NCBI GenBank assembly: GCA_032207245.1
Contig: CM063500.1
Coordinates: 18,925,234-18,989,233, forward strand
Length of the DNA: 64,000 nucleotides
DNA from: Pardosa pseudoannulata
Taxonomy: Eukaryota > Arthropoda > Arachnida > Araneae > Lycosidae
Direction: 5' to 3'
The notes beneath the pieces are model-generated. The model did not search any database. It was given only the letters and a program-made list of their open reading frames with translations, and was not told the DNA's origin. Below, in pieces: positions 11,420 to 23,991 of the stretch; the stretch's first letter is position 1, and each line of letters opens with the position of its first letter. The translations under genes were made by a program, and so were the position numbers.

Positions 11420-12732
11420 TTTACTGATGTACTTTCCCACTATGGTCAGCACGTGCACACACAGCTGTGGACTAAATTTCTAAGAAGAATAAAGACGCAC
11501 CTGTTGACTTCGAGTTTTAATTGGGACCCTGTAAAGAATAATGTTACGTTGGCCTAGTGTTTGAGAAAGAAATTAAAACTCATTAAGAAACACATGAAAA
11601 AATATCTCTTGATAAAATTATTTATATGAACATAGATAAATGCCTAAGGAATACAAATAATTGAATCAACTTATCATTTGTAGATCGAAGACTGCTCTCG
11701 AGTCGGCGTCAATCCTGAAAAAAATAATATGGCTATTCTTTCAAAGGGGGTCATCCACCAGCCACGAATGCCAGCCGTTCACCTTCTCCTTCTTCTGCCT
11801 AACCACCTTGTCCGCTCCAAAAAATTTTCCACTGTCCGCGGAGACAAAAAAAAAAGTGTCCACTCCAGAACGGCGGTGGGGAGTCAAAATTCCCCAAACG
11901 GACACCTCTATTGGCTGGGAGAAGTCCGAAGTCGCTCTGCATTCAAACCGGTCCTACCCCGGCATGTCCCCGAAGACCCACGGGGTGATCCGAATGTAAC
12001 TTACTGTTACAGACCCCTGTGGAGGAGTTATAGCTGATGGAGTAGCACAAGTGTAACGGTCAAACCCAGGCAGGGATGCAGCCTTGAGATATGAGGGCAG
12101 GGACTAAGCAATACTGCCAATTTTCACCAAAGGGCTATTTTAATGAGCCCACCTGCACACCCGAAGAGGGTGCAGATATGGGAAAATTTCACTAACATGT
12201 GATTGGAAAAGAGAGGAAAAGAGGCGTTGAACAGTGATGCAAAGTTATGGGAAAAAGTTCGAAAAGGAGGTTGAGGTCATAAGCCAGAGGGAAGGGATGC
12301 ATACAGATCCCGTGAGCAAGCCAGAGAGCTAGGGCTAGCAATATTTGCTCTATCCCGCATCTGAAAAAGTGACGACCGTTACACCAATACCGAAGTCTAG
12401 CAAAGGAACGACCTCTACGCCAGCACCGACGTGCAGCCTGCCTAGAGCCCCAACCTTGTTTCCCTGTGAATGCCTGGAGGTAAACCGAATTAATATTCAT
12501 GATTGTTGCCTAGGTCTCATAACACTTTGATTAAGGAATATCATTTCAAAAATATTGATGAATATCAAAACAAAATAATGAATTTCATGTCATATATTAA
12601 TAAAGTCCTGTATTAATCTTTAAATAATGTAAATGTTTTAGTTTAAATATAAGGCATTTATCTTTAATTCTATAACGTGTATTTTACCGTGAGAACGAAC
12701 ACTGGCGTATGTGTTGTAAGTACATTACAACA
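11420..12732 (+). mobile_element. Solo LTR, family B, copy 3, split by another LTR
   Basis: Flanked by ctcag on both sides (11415-11419 and 12733-12737). The 5' TG is mutated to TT; the 3' end is ttacaaca. Subtracting the nested element and one target copy leaves 826 bp, against 833 bp for copy 2, which confirms both boundaries. Confidence 0.85.
11530..12011. mobile_element. Solo LTR, family C2, nested in LTR B copy 3
   Basis: Begins TGTAAAGAATAATGTTACG and ends TACTGTTACA, with a perfect 5-bp duplication gaccc (11525-11529 and 12012-12016). The host LTR reads continuously across it when compared with copy 2. Only weakly like the LTR at 566, so treated as a separate family. Confidence 0.8.
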
Positions 12733-12759
12733 CTCAGAAAGCTGATATTTTATTTATTT

Positions 12760-12943
12760 GTGGAACAAGGGCCGAATGGGTAAGGCGCTGCTCTTCAGTA
12801 CCGGAGTTCGTGGGTTTGAATATCCTTACGGGCATGGGTGTCAGTAACCTTTCAGAATTATTGCTCAGCTTTGAGAAGTAAGTCCCAATCTTATTAGCTC
12901 TAGTGTAGCAAAACAGGAAACTGAAGCGGTCCACCCAACCAAC
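12760..12943 (+). mobile_element. Degraded tRNA-derived SINE copy 3
   Basis: A head with a mutated box B (gggtttgaata), then the body motifs ttagctctagtg and tgcaaaac-like tail. It is diverged from copies 1 and 2. DNA from 12944 to 13554 shows no identifiable gene; a 77-codon minus frame there is unremarkable. Confidence 0.65.
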
Positions 12944-13554
12944 CTTATAATCCTATTCAGTCATATCTGAAGGATAACCATCTTCCCAACACATGAAACT
13001 TTACTCCAGACATCTGTCATAAAGAAGCACGATTTAAGATTTGAAATTTCTTTCCAAGAAGAAGCACTGCGGACAAAAAACATCAACTTAACTAAATATC
13101 CTTTTCTCGTGAGACCATCGTTAAATATTTGACTAGAATTTCGTTTGTGAGAAATGTTGAAGTCATTTGTCACATGAAATCGAAATAACTGCAATACCTC
13201 AGACGGGGAAGTGGCGACTGGTTATTTATAGTTTAAAACATTGCAGACGCGGCTCAAATATCGATATGAATTTTTGCCCACTCCAGGGTTAAAGAACTTG
13301 TGAATTTTTTTTTTCCTGTCTGGTGTATGAAGTATAATACAGAGAAAGTATTGTAATAGCAAAGAATTGGTTAGTGCCCGTCCGCTAGACTTATTAGAGT
13401 GCCTCATATAAAAATGTTTCTTTTAAAGAGAAAGTTTTATAAAAGTTATTTAATACTGTACATTTATAATTCATATCAAAAATATGACTACATTTATTTC
13501 TTATTGAGCTTATTTCGAATGTCGCGATAACTACCCACTCTCGCTTACGTCCTA

Positions 13555-13692
13555 TGCAAAGCAATGGCTGAATTGGTGTGAAGCTGTACTTTGTTGCGGA
13601 AGTTATGGGTTCAAATCCTGCTGTGGTCATAGATGTTCGTAACCATTCGGAATCGTGTTTAAGTAGTAGGTCCCGGTCTTATTAGCCCTCTA
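13555..13692 (+). mobile_element. SINE copy 4, tail truncated
   Basis: Box B variant gggttcaaatcctg, then tagtaggtcccggtcttatt and agccctc, after which similarity stops before the terminal ccaaacc. Confidence 0.7.
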
Positions 13693-13705
13693 ACAAAAAA
13701 TTACA

Positions 13706-13900
13706 GTTAAACAACGCCAGCACGAAACTGACCTAGATACGAAAGTGAAGTGAGTGACCCTCCTTCGACCCCATTGGTCGAGAGGGGTTGCTAACCGTGC
13801 AGTAACCCTTTTCGGCCAAGGAAACGTTGCCCAACGAACTTTTTCGAGATATCTGCAAGCCCCTCGGAGAAAGAGCAAGGAAGAAGAAGGAGTCTGGAGC
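13706..13900 (+). repeat. Unclassified interspersed repeat, copy 2
   Basis: Matches 7262-7440 over about 190 bp. A piggyBac-type MITE was inserted at its internal TTAA, and the repeat resumes at 14499. Confidence 0.65.
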
Positions 13901-13904
13901 TTAA

Positions 13905-14498
13905 CCTCTTCCCGGTTATTCCCGAGCTCAACTCGGGCAGGCGAAATGTACTATCCTGGCTCATCCCGAGTGTAGCTCGGGCTCTGGGAAATTTTACACT
14001 GTGCAATCAGTCTTTCCCAAATTATCTCACATGTGTTTTTTATAGTTTCGAATGCTTTTGTTTACTTTTCTGGCTGCTATATTATTTGTTACTCAAAGAA
14101 AGAAAGCAAGGTTCTACTGTCCAGATTACGATGTTGGACTCTGTGCAGTACCGCGTTTCCGATTGTATAATACACGATCAAATTTTGATTAATAATTTCA
14201 TGATCATTTATGTAAATACAAAGGATATAAATAAAATTTAATTCAAGATAAAAGTTAGGTATTCTAAGCTTAATATTTTTAGTTAGTGTGAATTGACTCC
14301 AAAAATCGATTTCTGAAAGCCAACTATAGAGCTAAATTATTCATTTATTTAAATTGATTTTTTTACATTAATTTTTAGGAAATTTTGTATGCGAATGATG
14401 CTATTATGTTCAAAAAAGCTATGTATCTATGAAAATAAGTATAAAAAATTGACCATTTTTTGACCCATAATCCCGAAATAAAATGAAACTGGAAGGGG
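13905..14498. mobile_element. piggyBac-type MITE with TTAA duplication
   Basis: TTAA flanks both ends (13901-13904 and 14499-14502). The ends read CCTCTTCCCGG and, inverted, CCCCTTCCAGT. The sub-end hairpins cccgagctcaactcggg and cccgagtgtagctcggg resemble those of the piggyBac at 61706-62409. No transposase remains in its 594 bp. Confidence 0.8.
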
Positions 14499-14714
14499 TT
14501 AATTTCTTCTCACCTGCTTTTACACCATTTCTTTTTTACACCAAGATGCCCTGTTTGGCATATCTTCGATCAAGTGTGGTTCCATTGGCATAATGGCCTA
14601 GATAGCATTTTTACTTCCTATTGACACCTTTATTTATATTCAAAATAAACACAATTCATCAGGAGGGATTAGTTTTTTTTCTTTAATTTTGTATTTTCTT
14701 ACGAATACTCCACT

Positions 14715-14812
14715 TATACGTGTGGCTGGCCTAGACGCTCTGTCGGCCTCATCTTAATATAAGCCCTCGTATTGCAAAATAGTAAAACGATGTGCCTCAA
14801 ACCTAACCAAAT
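14715..14812 (+). mobile_element. SINE 3' fragment (copy 5)
   Basis: Only the tail is present: agccctcgtattgcaaaata, then cgatgtgcctcaaacctaacc. The rest of 14503-15107 is AT-rich without identified genes, including three tandem copies of ttacctcag near 14940. Confidence 0.5.
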
Positions 14813-15107
14813 CGATTACTCCTGTACCAGAGGTTTCCATAGCAGTTCACGGAGATGTTTCTGGAAACTTCTTAATATTTCATAGTTGACCTGTTAGTGG
14901 ACATTCATTTACTGATTGACAGATACATCAAACATCAGTTACCTCAGTTACCTCAGTTTACACCAGTTTATCGGTTTAACATCTACAATACTCTCACTAA
15001 ATTATCCTTTTGTAATCTTATTTTTAAAACATTATAAGTTGTAGTTCATCTTAAGATAAATCTTTTTACTTGTCACTCATCATCATTCGTTCTTTTTGTG
15101 CCTTATT

Positions 15108-16731
15108 CTAATAATAATTATAATAATAATTATAATAATAATATATTAATATAACTGTATAATTACTAATAGTAAATTTAAAAATATTTATTATTTATAA
15201 TTATTATTATTATTATCGATTATTATTTATTATAATAATATATTAATATATAACTAAAATAATATAATTAGAATAATATATCTAATAATAATAATAATTT
15301 ATTAATATAACTGTATAATTACTAATAGTAAATTTAAAAATATTTATTATTTATAATTATTTATTATTATTATCGATTATTATTTATTATAATAATATAT
15401 TAATATATAACTAAAATAATATAATTATTAATAATATATCTAATAATAATTATTATAATAATATATTAATATAACTGTATAATTATTAATAGTAAATTAA
15501 AAAACATTTATTATTTATAATTATTTATTATTATTATCGATTATTATTTATTATAATAATATATTAATATAACAGTATAATTATTAACAGTAAATTTAAA
15601 AAATATTTATTATTTATAATTATTTATTATTATTATCGATTATTATTTATTATAATAATATATTAAGATATAACTAAAATAATATAATTATTAATAATAT
15701 ATCTAATAATAATAATAATAATAATAATATATTAATATAACTGTACAATTATTAATAGTAAATTTAAAAATATTTATTATTTATATAATTTATTATTTAT
15801 TATCTATTATTATTTACTATAATAATATATTAATATAACTGTATAATCATTAATAGTAAATTTTAAAAATATTTATTATTTATAATTATTTACTATTATC
15901 TATTATTATCAATTATAATAATATATTAGTATATAACTAAAATAATATAATTATTAATAATATATATATAATAATAATAATAATAATATTAATATAACTG
16001 TATAATTATTAATACTAAATTTAAAAATATTTATTATTTATAATTATTTATTATTATCTATTATTATTTATCAAAATAATATATTGATATGTAACTAAAA
16101 TAATATAATTATTAATAATGTATCTAATAATAATAATAATGTATTAATATAACTGTATAATTATTAATAGTAAATTTTAAAAGTATTTATTATTTATAAT
16201 TATTTATTATTATTATCTATTATTATTTATTATAATAATACATTAATATATAACTAAAATAATATAATTATTAATATATCTAATAATAATAATAATAATA
16301 TATTAATATAACTGTATAATTATTAATACTAAATTTAAAAATATTTATTATTTATAATTATTTATTATATATTATTATAAATAATTATAATATTATCTAT
16401 TATTATTATCTATTATTATTTATTATAATAATATATTAATATAACTGTATAATTATTAATAGTAAATTTAAAAATACTTATTATTTATAATTATTTATTA
16501 TTATTATCTATTATTATTTATTATAATAATATATTAATATATAACTAAAATAATATAATTATTAATAATATATCTAATAATAATTATTATAATAATATAT
16601 TAATACAACTGTATAATTATTAATAGTAAATTAAAAAAAATTTATTATTTATAATTATTTATTATTATTATCTATTATTATTTATTATAATAATATATTA
16701 ATATATAACTAAAATAATATATTTATTAATA

Positions 16732-16801
<70 letters not shown>

Positions 16802-17397
16802 TATTAATATAACTGTATAATTATTAATAGTAAATTTTAAAAGTATTTATTATTTATAATTATTTATTATTATTATCTATTATTATTTATTATAATAATA
16901 CATTAATATATAACTAAAATAATATAATTATTAATAATATATCTAATAATAATAATAATAATAATATATTAATATAACTGTATAATTATTAATACTAAAT
17001 TTAAAAATATTTATTATTTATAATTATTTATTATATATTATTATAAATAATTATAATATTATCTATTATTATTATCTATTATTAATTATAATAATAATTT
17101 ATTAATATAACTGTATAATTACTAATAGTAAATTTAAAAATATTTATTATTTATAATTATTTATTATTATTATCGATTATTATTTATTATAATAATATAT
17201 TAATATATAACTAAAATAATATAATTATTAATAATATATCTAATAATAATTATTATAATAATATATTAATACAACTGTATAATTATTAATAGTAAATTAA
17301 AAAACATTTATAATTTATAATTTTTCATTATTATTATCTATTATTATTTTTTATAATAATATATTAATATATAACTAAAATAATATATTTATTAATA

Positions 17398-17448
<51 letters not shown>

Positions 17449-18270
17449 TATTAATATAACTGTATAATTATTAATTGTAAATTTTAAAAGTATTTATTAT
17501 TTATAATTATTTATTATTATTATCTATTATTATGTATTAAAATAATACATTAATATATAACTAAAATAATATAATTATTAATAATATATCTAATAATAAT
17601 AATAATAATATATTAATATAACTGTATAATTATTAATACTAAAAAAAATATTTATTATTTATAATTATTTATTTATATATTATATATAATTATAATATTA
17701 TCTATTATTATTATCTATTATTATTTATTATAATAATATATTAATATAACTGTATAATTATTAATAGTAAATTTAAAAATATTTATTATTTATAATTATT
17801 TATTATTATTATCTATTATTATTTATCAAAATAATATATTAATATATAACTAAAATAATAGAATTATTAATAATATATCTAATAATAATAATAATATATT
17901 AATATAACTAAAATAATATAATTTTTAATAATAAATTAAAAAACATTTATTATTTATAATTATTTATTATTATTATCTATTATTATTTTTTATAATAATA
18001 TATTAATATATAACTAAAATAATATAATTATTAATAATATATCTAATAATAATAATAATAATAAATAATATTAATATAACTGTATAATATAGTAAATTTA
18101 AAAATATTTATTATTTATAATTATTTATTATTATTATCTATTATTATTTATCAAAATAATATATTAATATAACTAAAATAATATAATTTTTTAATAATAA
18201 ATTTTAAAATTTCTTGTTATTTATAAATATAATTATTGATAATATATCTAATAATAATAATATATAATTA
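15108..18270. repeat. A/T tandem array with composite unit of about 160 bp
   Basis: Almost no G or C over 3.1 kb. Recurring landmarks are aactgtataattattaata, then agtaaatttaaaaatattta, then atctattattatttattata, then ataactaaaataatata. Spacing between aactgtata landmarks is mostly 155-170 bp, with a shorter form near 100 bp lacking one half. Perfect (TAA)n tracts, for example 16738-16800, lie inside. About 20 units. Confidence 0.9.
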
Positions 18271-19086
18271 CTAGCATATACCCCGTCATATGACGCTGTC
18301 AGTAAAATTTTTAATTTTCCAGAATTGTAAAGCACCCTATGAGGCAGGTAAAAAAATGATTTGTTTTTTGGCTGAGAATTATCTGGTACACGCTCAATAA
18401 TTTGTTTATCTTCATACTCCTCTACAGTCTCCCGATTCTATGTAAGCAGTTTAGAATCACGTTGAATTCATTTAGAAAGATAATTCAAAGTTTTCTTAGC
18501 TACGTCGAAATTATCCTGAAGTTCTTCCCAATTTTTTTGCCACAGTAATTAGTGGAAGCAAAGGAATTAAACTATCCTTTCCACTAAACCCTGAAGGTAG
18601 ATAAAATTTTTTGTTAATACCGGTGATAAAATTTTCATTGCAACAAAAAATAATTGATAATTATATTTAAAATTATCACATATGTACCTAATCTATTATT
18701 TATGGCAAATATAAAAGAAAATTATTTACGTAATAACTAAGTTCAGTGATAAAACGTATAAAAGTAATTCAGACGACATTTAAGTAATTTAAAGTAAGAA
18801 ATGATTAAATGAGATGGTTAAAGGAATGACGTCATAATGCTAGAAAAATGTTATTTTTTCCTATATATTAAGTGATAAATTGATAAATTTAATCACCTAG
18901 TTTTAACCGGGGAATATAGGTCTTGAAATAATGGCATTAAACTCTGGAAAAGGGGAAGAGGGGGATTTCGAATGTTTTAAAGACTACAGTATTTTTTATT
19001 GGATGCCTCTATCTATTCCAGTTCCAGCCGCTTCATAAATTCGAGAACAGACGGACAGATAATTTAGGCTATTATTATATAGGGGA
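18271..19086 (-). mobile_element. Helitron copy 4, complete, with extra internal segment
   Basis: On the minus strand it starts TCCCCTATATAATAATAG (19086), after A. It ends with the hairpin cgtcatatgacg, then GGGGTATATGCTAG (18271), before T. Relative to the copy at 6238-6907 it carries about 260 extra bases (about 18382-18640). The A/T array directly abuts its 3' end. Confidence 0.88.
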
Positions 19087-19166
19087 TTAAGGGCCAAATT
19101 CAAGTCAAACACACATCTTTAGTATCTGTTCTTCCATCCGCAAATTTGTGGATGTAAGTAAATTTC

Positions 19167-19333
19167 GGGTTTGGTTTGGAACGCTACGGTCTACTTTTGC
19201 AACCCGAACTCCGGTAGGTTCGAATCCCACTGAGGCATGGTTGTTCGTAGCCTTTAAGAATCAGCTTTGGACAGTAGCCCTCGGTCTCATTAGCCGTAGT
19301 GTAGCAAAATAGTAGACCGTAGCGTTCCAAACC
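19167..19333 (+). mobile_element. Foldback SINE copy 6
   Basis: A SINE body with box B ggttcgaatccc (19217) and the usual tail is preceded by an inverted copy of its own 3' tail. The arms 19173-19195 and 19311-19333 are complementary over 23 bases. Box A has been lost. Confidence 0.7.
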
Positions 19334-20075
19334 GATCGCCCTATACTATGTAAAATATGACAGTAAAACAACTCTTACTTTACATTTGTACAAAACCATG
19401 GGAGCTCTGTCGGAAAAAGCAGTGATTCGTAACCGGTTCGAGGCTTGAAACTGCCAAATATCCACTTTGTTCATTAATGGCGGCTGGGTTACGTAAAATA
19501 GATTCGTGGTCACAATGTTCTGTACGTTTTCGAACGGTACCTCTGTAGGTGGCAAGCCAAACCTGGGGCTTTTCTGATTGGTCCCTGCTTCAAAATTACG
19601 ATGATACCCTTTATTTACTTGTGCTGTTTTAAGCATCCTCCACACTATGGCCAATTGTTGACCACTTCCTGATGGTGACCTTGAACAATGGTTTACGGGT
19701 TACATCCATAAACTGGGCCACTTAATGAGCCGAGCACATGGGTTCGTCCATAGGGTCTACTACACACTTTAGTTGTGCATCTGGCTGCCTTTAATCTTTG
19801 GAGAAAAACCGCTTCCGAAGCCATACTCCGCCAAGGTCATTTTATCATCTGCCATCGTTGACCTCGATAAGCCATACGCCTTCCAATGGTAATGGCTTGC
19901 AGTGGACCATGGTGTGGAGAGGCCTTAACGGAGTAATGTTGGCCACTTATATGAGGATCCTATATTAAAATTATCTACAAAATCTGTAGCGGTGTATGGG
20001 TAAATCCTTAACAAGTAAGTGCCACCGCGTTATTAAAGAAGATTTACTGATTAAGGTTTGTAGTACCGGTAATTC
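19334..20075. other. Unclassified, GC-richer DNA
   Basis: Higher GC than the flanks, with an open minus frame of 102 codons (19346-19654) that I cannot assign. Possibly an old transposon body; no termini found. Confidence 0.35.
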
Positions 20076-20087
20076 TCAAATAAAAAA

Positions 20088-20263
20088 AAATCCAAACGGT
20101 AGCCAAATGGTTAGAGCGCCAATCTTCGGTACCTGAGTTCGTCGGTTGGAGTCACATTGTGGCATGGATGTTCGTAGCCGTTCGGATTTGGCTTTAAGCA
20201 CTAGGATCCGGGTATATTAGCTCTCGTGTTGCTAAGTAGATCTATCGCTCAAAACCAAACCAA
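20088..20263 (+). mobile_element. tRNA-derived SINE copy 7
   Basis: Flanked by a 12-bp duplication tcaaataaaaaa (20076-20087 and 20264-20275). Box B is degraded (cggttggagtc). Confidence 0.8.
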
Positions 20264-20275
20264 TCAAATAAAAAA

Positions 20276-21500
20276 TGTATAAAATTTTTTTATATAAAAT
20301 ATTTGTACCATATAAAACTATCCGATTAACAGGTGTTGAAACCGTTGAATTTTTTTTTCAGCTGCTAGATTCTTTGTATTAAAATTTAGGTCTTCATTAG
20401 TTGATTTTAACATTTGACAAATTAATCTTTTCGAAGATAGGTTTTGAAAATGTTAATCTATAAATTTATCATTTATATCTGAGTCTTTGCTTGCATGCTA
20501 ATGTTTCAGTTATAGTGGTTTTAATTTTTCATTGATATTTGTATAAAATGATTACTAAATAACTTTTACTGTTGAATATTTTGACAAAATTTAAATATTT
20601 ACATATTACATTAATTATTGTTCAATATTTTGTCTTTGAAAAATAAATGCACAAACTAAAATCTGTTATATTTATTTAGTATATGTTACCACATTTTATG
20701 TTATTTTTCTCCAAAAAAAATTACCAATAATTTATTTGTCAACCGTTATTCAGGTTTTCGTTTACTGAATTATTGTAAATTTACAAGCTTTGTACGGATG
20801 TAGCCTCAATAATGACAGTAAATATTAGACAATCGAGAGATGAAAAGCATTTATCCTCACAAAATTGTGGATATTTTATTTTCCTTATTTTCTGGCATTC
20901 TCCGCGAAATCATGACAATGAAATAAACATCCGGTGCCATGAAGCGAGAGTTTAGTTACATCATAGCTGCTTGTTGTTTTTCACAGCAGCGGCAGATATC
21001 ACGTGTTTCGAAACGCAGGTTTTTCTCTTTGGAAGAATGCATGTAAAGACCGAGAAAGAGATTATTTTTTTATCTTTCACTGCAACCGAGTCGACACGTT
21101 TTCAAAGAAGATCTTTATGGAAACAAACCATAGAATTTTTCTTAGAGATTATTGGCCTCGTATGATGAATTACTTGTCTAGCTGCTTCTTACAAGAACCA
21201 TTAAGGGTGATTAATATTCAAGAATCAATGTAGATATATAATATTTTCAAATGCAGTCGTATCGCATATCAAGATCTACTTTCATATTAATTTTGTGCTT
21301 TTGTGTTAGTAAAATATTACATACGTCTAAGTACCCGAGTTTTGCTAGGATGATTCTATATTAAGCTAAGTCAAAGCTTTACAATAATCATTTTTATAGC
21401 GTATTTCCATAAATTCTGCTAAAAAATTAGAACCTATCTTAGTTTAAATCTAAATTGTCAACCTTCATGTCATTTATTTCAGGGGGTGAGTTTTGAAAAA
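20276..21500. other. AT-rich intergenic DNA
   Basis: Two overlapping open frames (20971-21165 and 21003-21233) have no recognised domain. Nothing else identified. Confidence 0.4.
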
Positions 21501-21880
21501 TCCCCTATATAATAATACCCTAAGTTATCTGTAAGTCTCTCCTCGAATTTATGAAGCGGTTGGACCTGGAATGGATAGAGGCATCCATATTGGATTCTTG
21601 ATGAGTTAGGGTTAGCAAAATTCGAAGCGAGTAAAGTTTATCTTCTCCTAAACTATCGATCCGATTCTAAAATAAATTGGTATAAATATGCATCATATCA
21701 CAGCAAAAAATACTGTCGTCTTTAAAACATTCGAAATCCAACCCTTCCCCCCTTTCTGTACTTTTATGCCATTATTTCATGCCCTATTTTCCCCGGTTAG
21801 GAGCAGGCAATTAAAATTATCAATTTATCACATTATAAGTAGATGAAAATAACATTTTTTTTTTTTTTTTTTTTTTCTTA
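21501..21880 (+). mobile_element. Helitron copy 5, 5' portion
   Basis: Starts TCCCCTATATAATAATA after A. It keeps the consensus through cctaaactatcgatccgatt and the A/T|CCCC tract, and breaks into the duplicated region near a 22-base T run (21857). Confidence 0.75.
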
Positions 21881-22064
21881 TAGCGTTCTAAGCGTTTAAA
21901 ATGTTCGAAAATCCAAAACCCTTATTCCCCCCCGCCCCTTTCTGTACTTTTATGTCAATTATTTACACATGCCCCTAATTTTTCCGCCCGGTTACGGAGC
22001 AGGAGCCAATTAAAATAAATTATCAATTTATCACATTATAAGTAGATGAAAATAACATTTTTTT

Positions 22065-22170
22065 CTAGCTATATCTATGTATGTATGTATGTATATGTGT
22101 AGGTGTGTATGTATGTATGTGTGTATGGGTGTGCGTGTGTGTATAAATGTATATGTATGTATATATGTGC
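22065..22170 (+). repeat. (TATG/TGTG)n microsatellite, unit 1
   Basis: Runs of tatgtatgtatg and gtgtgt, duplicated at 25045-25130. Long frames on the minus strand here are translations of this repeat and not genes. Confidence 0.9.
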
Positions 22171-22789
22171 GTAATAGAACTCCTAAAAGGCTGCACTGAT
22201 TTTGATGAAATTTTGTGTATGTATTTAAGTTGTTTCGATAATAATTTAGATTCACAGTTTAATCCAATACAAAATATTTTCTTATTAAAAATCCAGAGTT
22301 GTACGCTTATTGAGATTATTATGATGCCGCTTGAAATCTTTCACTGCCAACGTGTTTGTGGCTCAGGTCAACGCAGCGGGCTTCAGTACGAGATGTCAGA
22401 GGATCAGATATCCGTACAGGCGATGTGGGAGTTTTAATTTTTTCTAATTACGTTTATGTGAATATTGTGGATTGTAGACACAATACCGATCTTAGACCGC
22501 CATCCACCCACGTGCAATTAAAAATTACAAACTTTATGCTTGGTTATACGTTGGTTAATAACCATTTCGACAGGGTTATATTTGGCTTAAATTAAAAAAG
22601 AAACTACAACTAAAAAACAAATCACTCCAGAATTTGAAATAAATCTCCGATTAAAAGACCAAAAATCTGACAACAAATATTTTCTCTGAGATGTTTTTAT
22701 CAAAATTAATTCAAAATTAATTCTGTAATAGATAGACTTGCGCAGTGATTTCAATAAATTTCTTTAGTTTCCGTTATTTTTAAGTTTTG

Positions 22790-23880
22790 TTAGAATTTAT
22801 TGTATTGGATAAAGAAGATCAATTGAATTGGATTGAAATTATTGTATTGGAGAAAGAAGATTCAATCCATTTTTCCAATTCCACTATTTTTGAGTTTTAT
22901 TAGAATTTATTGTATTGGATAAAGAAGATCAATTGAATTGGATTGAAATTATTGTATTGGATAAAGAAGATTAAATGAATTTCTTCAATTTCCATTATTT
23001 TTTAGTTTTGTTTTATTAGAATTTATTGTATTGGATAAAGAAGATCAATTGAATTGGATTGAAATTATTGTATTGGAGAAAGAAGATTCAATCCATTTTT
23101 TCAATTCCATTATTTTTTAATTTTATTAGAATTTATTGTATTGGATAAAGAAAGTCAATTGAATTGGATTGAAATTATTGTATGGGATAAAGAAGATTCA
23201 ATCCATTTCTTCAATTCCCATTATTTTTAAGTTTTATTAGAATTTATTATACTGGATAAAGAAGATTAATTGAATGGAATTGAAATTATTGTATTGGATA
23301 AAGAAGATTAAATGAATTTCTTCAATTTCCATTATTTTTTAGTTTTATTAGAATTTATTGTATTGGATAAAGAAGATTAAATGAATTTCTTCAATTTCCA
23401 TTATTTTTGAGTTTTATTAGAATTTATTGTATTGGATAAAGAAAATCAATTGAATTAGATTGAAATTATTGTATTGGATAAAGAAGATTAAATGAATTTC
23501 TTCAATTCCCATTATTTTTAAGTTTTATTACAATTTATTGTATTGGATAAAGAAGATCAATTGAATTGAATTAAAAGTATTGTATTGATAACGAAGATAC
23601 AATCAGTTTCTTCAGTTTCCATTATTTTTTAGTTTTATTAGAATGTATTATACTGGATAAAGAAGATCAATTGAATTGGATTGAAATTATTGTATTGGAT
23701 AAAGAAGATTCAATCAATTTCTTCAATTCCCATTATTTTTTAGTTTTATTAGAATGTATTATACTGGATAAAGAAGATCAATTGAATTGGATTGAAACTA
23801 TTGTATTGGATAAAGATGATTCAATCAATTTCTTCAATTTTCATTATTTTTAAGCTTTATTAGAATTTATTGTGTTGGAG
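22790..23880 (+). repeat. 111-bp satellite array, unit 1
   Basis: About ten units of roughly 111 bp. Each contains two copies of attattgtattggataaaga separated by tcaattgaattggattgaa, then a caatttcttcaattcccatt segment and a ttttattagaa joint. The unit length equals 37 codons. Confidence 0.9.
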
Positions 23881-23991
23881 AAAGAGGATATAGTTCCAAA
23901 GCCACAATTATTTCTAGAGAAATATAAAAGTGAAGTAGGGGACGAAATTGAAGAAGTAATACTGAAGAAGTGTATTTACAAATCGTTTTAA
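23671..23991 (+). pseudogene. Satellite-encoded repeat frame with a protein-like tail, unit 1
   Basis: One frame runs through two satellite units (LDKEDSINFFNSHYFLVLLE type, 37 residues per unit), meets a single TAA at 23851, and continues in frame. The continuation is FIVLEKEDIVPKPQLFLEKY, then KSEVGDEIEEVILKKC, with a stop at 23989-23991. The tail is charged and helix-like and unlike the satellite. The same arrangement recurs at 27221-27547. It may be the remnant of a gene whose internal repeat seeded the satellite. Function unknown. Confidence 0.35.

Noticed and set aside
15108..18270. CRISPR-like or origin-like repeat array
   Set aside because: Units are contiguous A/T composites without distinct spacers, in a eukaryotic context. 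An origin role cannot be supported from sequence.
22031..22255. Minus-strand frame rich in His-Thr-Tyr-Ile, also at 25003-25332
   Set aside because: It is a translation of the TATG/TGTG microsatellite, not a gene.
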